DNA of 64,000 bases from Verrucomicrobia bacterium 12-59-8 (GTDB taxonomy: Bacteria > Verrucomicrobiota > Verrucomicrobiae > Verrucomicrobiales > Verrucomicrobiaceae): positions 5,173-69,172 of the forward strand of contig NCCR01000071.1 in NCBI GenBank assembly GCA_002279765.1, in the 5' to 3' direction. The position numbers were made by a program, and so were the translations under genes. The notes under the pieces were generated by a model. The model worked only from the letters and a program-made list of their open reading frames with translations. It did no database searches and had not been told where the DNA came from. The stretch's first letter is position 1. Every line of letters starts with the position of its first letter. Shown in pieces: positions 52,912-61,279 of the stretch.

Positions 52912-55278
52912 TTACTGAGCCTGAGGCTTGGTGCCAACCTGTGTTTTATCCTCAGTCTTGGCCGCCGTAGTAGGCTTGTGGTCAAGCTCCAGCAGATCAC
53001 GCAGGATGTGGATGGTTTCCAGTTTCACCGGCTCGACGCCATAGGGAAATTTGGACTCGTCATTGCCGCTGTCGTCTTCCTTGGAGGCCGTTCGCATGCC
53101 GGAGTTCATTTCCTTGCTGAAGGCAGACTCGGGCACCAGATCGGGCTTGTCCACGTTGTCCAGCGTGAGGTGGTAGGTCTTGAAGCCATTGTCCTTGATG
53201 CGCTCGGCAATTTCCTTGGCTCGCTTGGAGCGCTCCTCAGTCTGCTTGTCACGGCGCGCTTCGGTGTCAAGGCGCTCCTGCTCACGCTCTTTAAGATTCA
53301 GAGCGACCGTGTTGCGGTCGATTTTTTCCTTCAGGCGCGTGGACTCCTCGACCACGTTTTGGAATTCGGGGTTGGTGGCGATGCGGCTTTTCACCCGTGC
53401 GTTGATCTCGTCAATGGGGAACGGATCTTTGCGGAAGAGGGGGTATTTGCGCGGCGGGATGGTGTCGTAGGGCAGCGGGTTTTCTGCGGAGGATTCGCCG
53501 ATGTCGAGCACGTCGCGGATCGAAGGCAGCGGGATGTCGGCCTCCACTCCTTTGAGCTGGGTGGAACCACCGGCGATGCGGTAGAACTTCTGGATCGTCA
53601 CCTTGAGGTCACCTGCACCCTTTTTGTCGCTAAAGAAGGGCATGTAACGCTCCACTGGAAGAATGGTCTGCACGGTACCTTTACCGAAGGAAGACTTGTC
53701 CCCGACGATAAGCGCGCGGCGATAATCCTGCAGCGCTGCAGCCAAAATTTCTGAGGCGGAAGCACTGGCCTTGTTGGTGAGCACGATCATTGGGCCGTCA
53801 TAGACGGGCTTTTCGTTTTCGCAGTCACGCCAGGTGATGCTGCCACGCCAGTCTTTAGCCTGCACCACCGGGCCAGCCGGAATGAAGAGGCCGGTGAGTT
53901 TGATGGCTTCATCCAGGGAGCCACCACCGTTGTCGCGCAGGTCGAGCACGAGACCGTCGATCTTTTCCTTCATCAAACGGCGCAGCAGACGCTCCACGTC
54001 GGCGCTGGTGCTGACGGTGCCGTTTTCCATGTCGGCATAGAAATTGGAGAGGTTGATCCAGCCGACTTTGAGCGTCTTGCCGAGATCCGGCGGAGTGACA
54101 AGGAGTTCGGCGTTGGCGAGCTTCTCCTTGAGCGGCACCTCATCACGCACGATGGCAATGATGCGCGTGCCAGCGGGGTCATCCGCAGGGACGATCTTGA
54201 TGCGGACGGTGGTGTTCTTCTCACCACGGATCATATCGACGATCTTCTGCAGCTTAAGGTACTTCACATCGACGAACTCGTCATCTCCCTGGGCGACAGC
54301 GATGATGCGGTCGTTGAGCTTGAGCTGGCCCTGTTTGTCCGCAGGACCACCAACAACGATGCCCTGGATTTCGGCGCCGTCCTCTTTCTGACCGAGCAGC
54401 GCGCCAATGCCCACCAGCTTGTGCGACATGTGGATTTTGAAGTTGTCACTCTCATCCGTGCTCATGTACTCGGTGTGCGGGTCATAGGCCGTGGCTAGGC
54501 TGGAGAGGAAGAAATTTACCACGTCCTTGGTGTCGTTCTCGTCGATGCTCTCAAGCAGGCGCTGGTAATCTTTAAGCACGCGCTCCTTCGGAGTCAGATC
54601 CTTGTCGTCCTTGTCCTTCTTGGCGGCAATTTTCGGCGCATCGGCAGTTGGTTTCTGGGGGGCTTCCACTTTCCCGGCTTCAGGCGCTGCCTCGGGCTTG
54701 ACCTCGGCGGCTTTCTTGGCAGTGGCCTTTTCCGCCTTTTTCTTTTCATCACGCTCGCGGGTTTCATCGGCGATGCGTTCAGCCAGCAGATTGTCCTCAA
54801 TGATGTCGAGCCAGAGCTTGTCCTGGTCGGCCTTGTCCTTCGGCCATGGCGCTTTGTCGCGCTTGATCTCGATGGTGCGCTTCGAGTCGAAGGTAAACTT
54901 GTTGGTTTCCAGCGCCTTCTTGAGGAAGTCCACACGCTCCTTCACGCGCTCCTTGTAGATGTCGTAGATCTCGATGGCAGGGCTGATGTTCCGCATCAGA
55001 ACATGGTCGTCGAGCGTGGTCTCATACTTGTCCTTGAAGTTCGCAATATCCTGCTCGGTAAAGAAGATATGCTTGAAGTCGAGCATGTTCAGATAGTTGT
55101 GCAGCATCTCCCCCGAGACCTTGTCGTCGAAGTCCTGCTTCGAGTAGTGGTGATTTTGCAGCATGTAGGCCACATGCATGGCCACCTGGCCAAAATTGGT
55201 CTCCGCTTGCGCTGAAGGAATGAGGAGCGCGATGGCGGAAGCCGCAGCCGCGACGGGGGTGAGTAGGTAGCGAGTCAT
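52912..55278 (-). CDS. Tail-specific (C-terminal processing) periplasmic protease, Prc type
   Basis: 788 aa from ATG 55278 with a signal peptide (TPVAAAASAIALLIPSAQA). The helical N-terminal domain of Prc is followed by a K/E/A-rich insertion at about residues 185-245. A PDZ domain comes next (GIVVGGPADKQGQLKLNDRI). The S41 domain has LVLDLRDNGGGSLDEAI, nucleophile Ser in LTNKASASASEILA and Lys in GDKSSFGKGTVQ. The DUF3340 tail contains the TPEFQ-type ATNPEFQN. It degrades misfolded or tagged envelope proteins. Confidence 0.94.
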   Translation of the reverse strand: MTRYLLTPVAAAASAIALLIPSAQAETNFGQVAMHVAYMLQNHHYSKQDFDDKVSGEMLHNYLNMLDFKHIFFTEQDIANFKDKYETTLDDHVLMRNISPAIEIYDIYKERVKERVDFLKKALETNKFTFDSKRTIEIKRDKAPWPKDKADQDKLWLDIIEDNLLAERIADETRERDEKKKAEKATAKKAAEVKPEAAPEAGKVEAPQKPTADAPKIAAKKDKDDKDLTPKERVLKDYQRLLESIDENDTKDVVNFFLSSLATAYDPHTEYMSTDESDNFKIHMSHKLVGIGALLGQKEDGAEIQGIVVGGPADKQGQLKLNDRIIAVAQGDDEFVDVKYLKLQKIVDMIRGEKNTTVRIKIVPADDPAGTRIIAIVRDEVPLKEKLANAELLVTPPDLGKTLKVGWINLSNFYADMENGTVSTSADVERLLRRLMKEKIDGLVLDLRDNGGGSLDEAIKLTGLFIPAGPVVQAKDWRGSITWRDCENEKPVYDGPMIVLTNKASASASEILAAALQDYRRALIVGDKSSFGKGTVQTILPVERYMPFFSDKKGAGDLKVTIQKFYRIAGGSTQLKGVEADIPLPSIRDVLDIGESSAENPLPYDTIPPRKYPLFRKDPFPIDEINARVKSRIATNPEFQNVVEESTRLKEKIDRNTVALNLKEREQERLDTEARRDKQTEERSKRAKEIAERIKDNGFKTYHLTLDNVDKPDLVPESAFSKEMNSGMRTASKEDDSGNDESKFPYGVEPVKLETIHILRDLLELDHKPTTAAKTEDKTQVGTKPQAQ

Positions 55279-55352
55279 GGTGGGGTCGTCCAAAGCATAT
55301 AACGAACCTCGCGGGACGTTTTGCGTTCAGATTTTGCCTTTTCTGGGTTGAA

Positions 55353-56003
55353 ATGTCCAACTCTTTCCCGTCTTTCGCCTTCTCCATGTCTGAAATCTCC
55401 ACCTACACCGGCGGCATCGCCGCCACGAACGGCCACCTGCTCACCCTGCCTGGCGGCACCGTCCTCGTGGACGCGCCAGACGGCATCGCCGCCTGGCTTA
55501 AGAAGCAAAAAGTGAAGGTGGATGCCCTCTTCCTCACCCACCAGCACTTTGACCACGTCCTGGATGCAGCCGCAGTGAAAGCCGAACACGGCTGCCAGGT
55601 TTACTCCTTCGCCCCCTACTCACGGGACCTGACACTGGAGATCCTCTATGGAGCCGTGACGGGCAGTCCCTTCTCCGTCCCTCCCTTTGCGGTCGATGAA
55701 GTCCTCGAAGGTCAAAGCCAGATCGAAGTCCTCGGCGAGGCGTGGAAACTCTACCATGTGCCCGGCCATTCACCGGACAGCCTCTGCTTCCACCTCCCGA
55801 GCCAAAACCTCCTCTTCGGCGGCGACGTGCTTTTCCTAGACGGCGTCGGCCGCACCGACTTCCCCAATGGCGGCCCAGAGCTGCTGCTCAGCGGCATAAT
55901 CAAAAAACTCTTCGTCCTGCCCGCTGCCACCCGCGTCTTCCCCGGCCACGGCGACGACACCACCATCGGCCGCGAACGCCTGGAAAATCCCTTTCTCACC
56001 TGA
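55353..56003 (+). CDS. Metallo-beta-lactamase fold hydrolase
   Basis: 216 aa from ATG 55353; ATG 55386 (MSEISTYTGG) is an alternative. The metal-binding motif THQHFDHV is HxHxDH, a second His lies in YHVPGHSPDS, Asp in LFGGDVLFLDGVGRTD, and the last His in FPGHGDDTTIG, where GHGDDTTIG is typical of glyoxalase-II-like proteins. Probably a cytoplasmic thioesterase or glyoxalase-II-like hydrolase; exact substrate unknown. The stop overlaps the rlmN start by one base (TGATG). Confidence 0.92.
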   Translation: MSNSFPSFAFSMSEISTYTGGIAATNGHLLTLPGGTVLVDAPDGIAAWLKKQKVKVDALFLTHQHFDHVLDAAAVKAEHGCQVYSFAPYSRDLTLEILYGAVTGSPFSVPPFAVDEVLEGQSQIEVLGEAWKLYHVPGHSPDSLCFHLPSQNLLFGGDVLFLDGVGRTDFPNGGPELLLSGIIKKLFVLPAATRVFPGHGDDTTIGRERLENPFLT

Positions 56004-57073
56004 TGCCCCGCTCTCTCCACGACCTGACCTTTGACCAGCTGCGCGAGCAGATCGTGGCCGCAGGTCTGCGTCCGGCGCATGCGGGCACGCTCTGGAACAC
56101 CCTGCATTTCAAAGCGATGGCGGATCCCCTCTCCCGAGAGGATCTCCTCCCACCTCTGCGCAAGTGGCTCACTCAGGTGCTCAGCGACGGCTCCTGGATG
56201 CTTGATGTGCCACCGGTCTCTGTGGACACCCCCAGCAGCGATGGTTTGACGCACAAATTCCTCCTCCGCATGGCAGATGCGCAGGAGATCGAGACCGTCA
56301 TCATGGGCTACACCGGCCGCCATACCGCTTGCGTCAGCACCCAGGCGGGTTGCGCCATGGGCTGCGTCTTCTGCGCCACCGGCCAGATGGGCTTCGTGCG
56401 ACATCTGCGCCCCGGCGAAATCGTGGCCCAGGTGCTGCATGCCCAGCGCAGCGTGCGCGCCAAAGGCGGCAAAGGCCTGCGCAATCTCGTCTTCATGGGC
56501 ATGGGCGAGCCCCTGCACAACTACGACGCCGTGATGACCGCACTGGACATCATCTGCGACACCCGAGGCCTGAACATCGGCCCCAGCAAGATCAGCGTCT
56601 CCACCGTCGGCGTGGTGCCCGGCATCCTGCGCATGGCGGCAGAAAACCGCCCCTACAATCTCGCCGTCAGCCTCCACGCCGCCACCGAGGAGGAGCGCGC
56701 CAAACTCATCCCCGCCAACCAGCGCTGGCCGCTCACCGATCTCATCGCCGCCTGCCGCAGCTACAACGCTCAAACCGGCCGCCGCATCTTCTTCGCCTGG
56801 ACCTTGATCGAAGGCGTCAATGACACGCCCGAGCATGCCAGGCGCATCGCCGAGCTGCTCCACGGCTTGGACGCCCACATCAATCTCATCCCGCTCAATC
56901 GCACCGACGGCTACACCGGCACCGAAAGCAGCGACAGCTCTGCGGACACCTTCCACCGCATCCTCCAGGAAGCCGGATTCCCCTGCACCATCCGTCAGCG
57001 CAGGGGCATTGATGTAGCAGCAGGCTGCGGCCAACTCAAGGCGGCGAAGAGCGCCCGACGTAAGGCAGCTTGA
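56003..57073 (+). CDS. rlmN: RlmN-family radical SAM 23S rRNA/tRNA methyltransferase
   Basis: 356 aa from ATG 56003. It methylates C2 of an adenine in 23S rRNA (and tRNA). The radical SAM cluster is CAMGCVFCATGQMGF (CxxxCxxC), the SAM-binding MGMGEPLHNYD, and the catalytic Cys near the C-terminus in VAAGCGQLK. STVGVVPGI and AVSLHAATEEER are diagnostic of RlmN/Cfr. Absence of Cfr context supports RlmN. The frame extends upstream to 55742 within the MBL gene, but that part is shadow. Confidence 0.94.
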   Translation: MPRSLHDLTFDQLREQIVAAGLRPAHAGTLWNTLHFKAMADPLSREDLLPPLRKWLTQVLSDGSWMLDVPPVSVDTPSSDGLTHKFLLRMADAQEIETVIMGYTGRHTACVSTQAGCAMGCVFCATGQMGFVRHLRPGEIVAQVLHAQRSVRAKGGKGLRNLVFMGMGEPLHNYDAVMTALDIICDTRGLNIGPSKISVSTVGVVPGILRMAAENRPYNLAVSLHAATEEERAKLIPANQRWPLTDLIAACRSYNAQTGRRIFFAWTLIEGVNDTPEHARRIAELLHGLDAHINLIPLNRTDGYTGTESSDSSADTFHRILQEAGFPCTIRQRRGIDVAAGCGQLKAAKSARRKAA

Positions 57074-57255
57074 GAAAGTACTACCGAGCTCTAGCTCGTT
57101 CTGGATGCCCCCCCTCGATCTCATCCTTCCCAGTACGACCGAGAACCAATCAGCTTGGTGTGGATGAACTTCCCGTGAACCCGGCGTGAATTCATCTTCA
57201 TAAACCATCCCCCACTTGCCGTTTCCCGCCTGGTCAGCATATCGTTGCGCCTGCC

Positions 57256-57906
57256 ATGTCCACCCGCGTCTTTCTGCTGAATCTCTTCGCCTGCCTGTGG
57301 TGCTGCATCATGCTGAATCTGCGCATTCATCTTGCCGGACATCATTACTACGCCTTCATGCTGTGGAATCTCTTCCTGGCCGCCATCCCGCTCGTTCTCA
57401 GCCTCGGCCTGCGCCAGATCAACCGTCTCACCCTCGCGCTGCCGCTGCTGGCCGTCTGGCTGCTGTTCTTTCCCAATGCTCCCTACGTCCTCACCGACCT
57501 GATGCATCTCAACGAACACAACGGCAACGTCCCCAAGTGGCTCGATCTCCTCATGCTGCTCTCCTTTGCTCTGGTGGCGCTCTGGCTCGGTTTTCAGTCT
57601 CTCCACATCGTCCAGCACTGGTTTGCACGGAAATTTTCCCACGCCACCGCCTGGTGCGTCACTGTGGGCTCGCTCGGCCTGAGCGGCTTCGGTGTTTACC
57701 TCGGACGTTTTGACCGCTGGAACAGCTGGGACCTTCTGCACAGGCCCACATCACTGCTCAGCCGCATCGCCTCCTACGTTCTCCATCCCATGGCCCACAC
57801 CCGCACCTGGGGCTTCACCCTTGGCTTCGGCACCTTGCTCATCTTCGCCTATCTTTTTTGGTTTTCAGCAGCGGCACCAACGCCGGACAGTCGTAAGCTC
57901 GACTAG
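57256..57906 (+). CDS. DUF1361 membrane protein
   Basis: 216 aa with six membrane helices starting LLNLFACLWCCIMLNLRI. The conserved loop LLFFPNAPYVLTDLMHL and GVYLGRFDRWNSWD are hallmarks of DUF1361. No function is established for the family. The 182 bases between rlmN and this gene contain no evident gene. A possible GTTTCCCG-rich leader is not recognisable as a known element. DUF393 follows after 2 bases, so the pair is probably co-transcribed. Confidence 0.88.
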   Translation: MSTRVFLLNLFACLWCCIMLNLRIHLAGHHYYAFMLWNLFLAAIPLVLSLGLRQINRLTLALPLLAVWLLFFPNAPYVLTDLMHLNEHNGNVPKWLDLLMLLSFALVALWLGFQSLHIVQHWFARKFSHATAWCVTVGSLGLSGFGVYLGRFDRWNSWDLLHRPTSLLSRIASYVLHPMAHTRTWGFTLGFGTLLIFAYLFWFSAAAPTPDSRKLD

Positions 57907-57908
57907 CC

Positions 57909-58283
57909 ATGCCACACTACGAACCCAGCCGCGACCACCTCCTTCTCTTTGATGGCATCTGCCATCTCTGCGATGCCAGTGTGCGCTTCATCCTGCGGCG
58001 CGATCCCGCAGGCCGGATCAAATTCGCCCCCATTCAAAGCCCCTTGGGCCGCGAACTCTACACGCAGCACGGCCTCGATCCCGCAGCGCCTAATGCGATG
58101 CTCTTCATCACCCCGCAGGGCGCATTCCAGGCCAGCGACGCCGCACTCGAAATCTCCCGTACCCTCGGCGGCTTGTGGCAGCTCGCACTCGTCTTCAAAC
58201 CCCTGCCACGTGCCTTGCGCGATGCCGCCTATTACTTCATCGCACGCAACCGCTACGATGCGTATCCCTTTTCAACCCGATAA
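57909..58283 (+). CDS. DCC-family (DUF393) thiol-disulfide oxidoreductase-like protein
   Basis: 124 aa. LLFDGICHLCDASVRFILRRD carries the DGxCxxC signature (the family is named for DxxCxxC), followed by the APIQSPLGRELYTQHGLDP segment that is diagnostic of DUF393. A thioredoxin-like fold is predicted; the substrate is unknown. The start overlaps nothing and lies 2 bases after the DUF1361 stop. Confidence 0.92.
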   Translation: MPHYEPSRDHLLLFDGICHLCDASVRFILRRDPAGRIKFAPIQSPLGRELYTQHGLDPAAPNAMLFITPQGAFQASDAALEISRTLGGLWQLALVFKPLPRALRDAAYYFIARNRYDAYPFSTR

Positions 58284-58303
58284 GATCGTTCAGTTACTGA
58301 GCC

Positions 58304-59818
58304 ATGAAACATAATAACGCAGGGATTCCACGGCTGCTTTGCAGACATTTTATCCTCGGGACCCTCGCCGCCATGGCAGCAGTGGCCGCGCCCCCGGAGC
58401 ATACGGACCAGCTTGCGCCGCTCCGGCAGCTTCAAATCGACGCAGGGAAAATCGTTCTCCTGGAAAACAAACGTGCCACAGCAGACAAGAATTTACCGCC
58501 ACACACTGTGGTAAAGCTCGTGCTCAACCCTGCCAGGGATTCCAACATCAATGTGGAAATCTGGCTGCCAGAAGCAGCGAAATGGAACAACCGCTTCATC
58601 GGCCTGGGCAATGGCGGCGCGGCCGGACGCATCAATTCAGGCAGCCTCGCGGGGCCGCTGGCCCGTGGGTATGCCGTGGCCACGACAGACATGGGCACGG
58701 CCCCGAACCCTGATTCTGGCCTTGGCAAACCGGATGTCTGGAAGGATTTCGGCTATCGAGCCACCCACCTCATGACCGTCTGCGCCAAGAAGGTTATCCG
58801 TGTGTATTACGGTCGCTCACCCGAATATTCCTACTTCAATGGTGGTTCAACTGGCGGCCAGCAGGCGCTCCAAGAAGCCCAGCGCTATCCCGAAGATTAC
58901 GACGGCATCGTGGCCAATGTCCCCGCACACTGCCGCACTCCGCTCCACGCCTATTTCCTCTGGAATGACCAGATATTCCATCAATGCCCATTCACCAGCA
59001 CTCAGGAAGAAAACATAATCGCCGTCGGCAACGAATACATGTCAGCGCGCGAAATCCCGCAAACCGCAGGAAAAATGGTTTCCGACCCGCGCTGCGACGG
59101 CAAAGACATCGAAGCGGTCATCGCGTTGGCACGAAAGAAAGATCCGACACTGACGGACCAGCACGCCGAAGCTCTCAAAAAGCTCTTCGACGGCCCCAAG
59201 CACACCATCACCGGCGAACGCATCTTCGATGGCATTCCCTTCGGCAGTTCCTTCAAGATCGCGCACGGACACCTATATCTTTTCAACTGGGTCTTCGGGA
59301 AGGAGAAAGACCTGCAGAGCCTCGATTTTGGCAAGGACATCGACACCTACACCGCCGCGCTGGGGCCTTACCTCAACGCTGAAAACGCCGATCTCACCCC
59401 GTTCGAAAAACGTGGCGGCAAACTTATCATGATCTCCGGCTCCGCCGATTCCTGCGTGCCCTACCACGCATCGCTCGATTACTACGAGCGCGTCATTGAG
59501 CATTTCGGCTCTCTCGAAAAAGTGGCTGCGTTTTGCAAATTTTACATCGTGCCAGGCATGAGCCATGGCCCCGGCCCGGGCATCAACCACCTGCCTGACA
59601 TGCTGAATCTGGTGATCAATTGGCGCGAAAAAAGCAAGGTGCCGCACACCCTCAGGGCGCAGCGCCTCGTCGATGACAAAACCGAAATCGACATCCCGCT
59701 CTATCCCTACCCAGAAAAAACAAGCTGGGACTCCACCGGGGGTTTCAAGCCTGTGAACGGACCACGTGGTGGTGTGGACCGCGTTGCAGAACGCTTCCGC
59801 CCCAAGGCCGCTGAGTGA
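58304..59818 (+). CDS. Tannase/feruloyl esterase family protein
   Basis: 504 aa with a probable signal peptide (ILGTLAAMAAVAAPPEH). The alpha/beta-hydrolase core has WNNRFIGLGNGGAAG, YAVATTDMG, nucleophile Ser in SYFNGGSTGGQQAL, LIMISGSADSCVPYHAS (Asp region) and PGMSHGPGPG (His), with cysteines that in relatives form a disulfide near the triad. It hydrolyses ester bonds of gallate or hydroxycinnamates on plant or algal polymers (family knowledge). It is convergent with rimO and ends 13 bases before it. Confidence 0.9.
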   Translation: MKHNNAGIPRLLCRHFILGTLAAMAAVAAPPEHTDQLAPLRQLQIDAGKIVLLENKRATADKNLPPHTVVKLVLNPARDSNINVEIWLPEAAKWNNRFIGLGNGGAAGRINSGSLAGPLARGYAVATTDMGTAPNPDSGLGKPDVWKDFGYRATHLMTVCAKKVIRVYYGRSPEYSYFNGGSTGGQQALQEAQRYPEDYDGIVANVPAHCRTPLHAYFLWNDQIFHQCPFTSTQEENIIAVGNEYMSAREIPQTAGKMVSDPRCDGKDIEAVIALARKKDPTLTDQHAEALKKLFDGPKHTITGERIFDGIPFGSSFKIAHGHLYLFNWVFGKEKDLQSLDFGKDIDTYTAALGPYLNAENADLTPFEKRGGKLIMISGSADSCVPYHASLDYYERVIEHFGSLEKVAAFCKFYIVPGMSHGPGPGINHLPDMLNLVINWREKSKVPHTLRAQRLVDDKTEIDIPLYPYPEKTSWDSTGGFKPVNGPRGGVDRVAERFRPKAAE

Positions 59819-59831
59819 CAGTCACTGACGG

Positions 59832-61190
59832 TTAAGCCGCCACGAGGTCGTAGCCGCGCCACTCCTTGACCGTGATTTCAGCAAAGCTGCCAACCGGGAG
59901 CTTTTTGCTCACAAAAACAGTGGTGTCGATGTCTGGCGCGTCCATTTCACTGCGGGCAACGCCGGGCTCTTCAACAAGAACACGCATTTTACGACCGACC
60001 TGCGTCGTATTGAAGCCTTCGATGCTGCGCTGGATGGCACGCATGGCCTCGTTCCAGCGGGCCTTGCGGGTCATATGATGGATCTGATCCTCCATCTTCG
60101 CAGCGCGGGTGTCCTCCTCGCGGGAGTAGTTGAAGACGCCGGCACGCTCAAACTTCGTGTCCTGGATGAACTGCAGGAGTTCGTTGAAATCGGCCTCGGT
60201 TTCACCAGGGAAGCCCACGATGAAGGTGGTGCGGATGGCGATGCCAGGGATACCGGTACGGATGCGCTTGATGAGATCGCGAATGTAGGCCCCGTCTGTC
60301 TCACGCTTCATGAGACCCAGCATGCGGTCACTGATGTGCTGAAGCGGCATGTCAATGTACCGAACGACTTTGGGGCTGTCGGCGATAGCCTGGATCAGGT
60401 CGTCGCTCCAATGCGCTGGATGGGTGTAGAGGAGGCGGATCCAGAAGTCGCCTTCGATCTTGTTCAGCTCACGGATGAGCGAAGAAAGAGACTCGCCCTT
60501 GGTGGAATCGACGCCGCTGCGCGGCTTGGGGCGCTCCTCTGTCCACTTGTCCATGCCGAAGTAGGTGGTGTCCTGGGAGATGAGATTGATCTCCTTCACC
60601 CCGCTGGCGATGAGCTGCTGCGCCTCTTTGACAATGCTTTCCTGCGTGCGGCTGCGGTGGCGGCCACGGATGCGGGGGATGATGCAGAAGGAGCAGGGAT
60701 GATTGCAGCCTTCAGCGATCTTGATGTAGGCCATGTGCTGCGGCGTGAGGCGGAAGCGCGGCGTGTCGTAATCCGGGATGTACTGCGGCTGACGGGTCAC
60801 CAAATTTTCCTGCTCGTGCTCCTTGGTGCCCATGAGCTTCTGGATGATGGGGGCGACCTGCGTGATCTGATCGAGCCCAATGAAGGCATCCACTTCCGGC
60901 ATGAGCCCGGGGAGCTCCTTTGAAAAACGCTGCGAGAGGCAGCCGGCGACGATGATCTTCTGCCGCGCACGCTTCTTCGAGCCCGCCCGCTGGTCCACGG
61001 CGTCGTGTACCGCACCGACACTTTCCTTCTTGGCCATGTCGATGAACGAGCAGGTATTCACGATGAGGACATCTGCGAGTTCGGGCTCGGGTGTCATGAC
61101 CATGCCCGCCTGCTGGAGGTGGCCGATCATGATTTCCGAGTCGATGAGATTTTTCGCGCAACCGAGGGAGACGAGGCCGACTTTGATCAT
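59832..61190 (-). CDS. rimO: Ribosomal protein S12 methylthiotransferase
   Basis: 452 aa from ATG 61190. The N-terminal UPF0004 cluster ligands are SLGCAKN, VNTCSF and VAGCLSQR; the radical SAM cluster is EGCNHPCSFCIIPRIRGRHR (CxxxCxxC). A C-terminal TRAM domain ends KEWRGYDLVAA. RimO rather than MiaB is indicated by GLVSLGCAKNLIDSE at the start and PQHMAYIKIAEGCNHP. It methylthiolates Asp89 of ribosomal protein S12. The gene stands alone between convergent and same-strand neighbours. Confidence 0.96.
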   Translation of the reverse strand: MIKVGLVSLGCAKNLIDSEIMIGHLQQAGMVMTPEPELADVLIVNTCSFIDMAKKESVGAVHDAVDQRAGSKKRARQKIIVAGCLSQRFSKELPGLMPEVDAFIGLDQITQVAPIIQKLMGTKEHEQENLVTRQPQYIPDYDTPRFRLTPQHMAYIKIAEGCNHPCSFCIIPRIRGRHRSRTQESIVKEAQQLIASGVKEINLISQDTTYFGMDKWTEERPKPRSGVDSTKGESLSSLIRELNKIEGDFWIRLLYTHPAHWSDDLIQAIADSPKVVRYIDMPLQHISDRMLGLMKRETDGAYIRDLIKRIRTGIPGIAIRTTFIVGFPGETEADFNELLQFIQDTKFERAGVFNYSREEDTRAAKMEDQIHHMTRKARWNEAMRAIQRSIEGFNTTQVGRKMRVLVEEPGVARSEMDAPDIDTTVFVSKKLPVGSFAEITVKEWRGYDLVAA

Positions 61191-61279
61191 GGGGCGCGGA
61201 TGGTAGCTCCTTTGCGGCAATCGAAAAGGGGAAAGATGGCCGTCGGCAGACGGTTCTCCACACCAGATTCCGCTTGCAC

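Noticed and set aside
55751..57208. Long minus-strand open frame (about 485 codons) over the MBL and rlmN genes
   Set aside because: It is exactly antisense to clear coding genes, has no domain I recognise, and reflects high third-position GC.
57121..57741. Minus-strand open frame of about 206 codons
   Set aside because: It is antisense to the DUF1361 gene and its translation is charged low-complexity sequence without family features.
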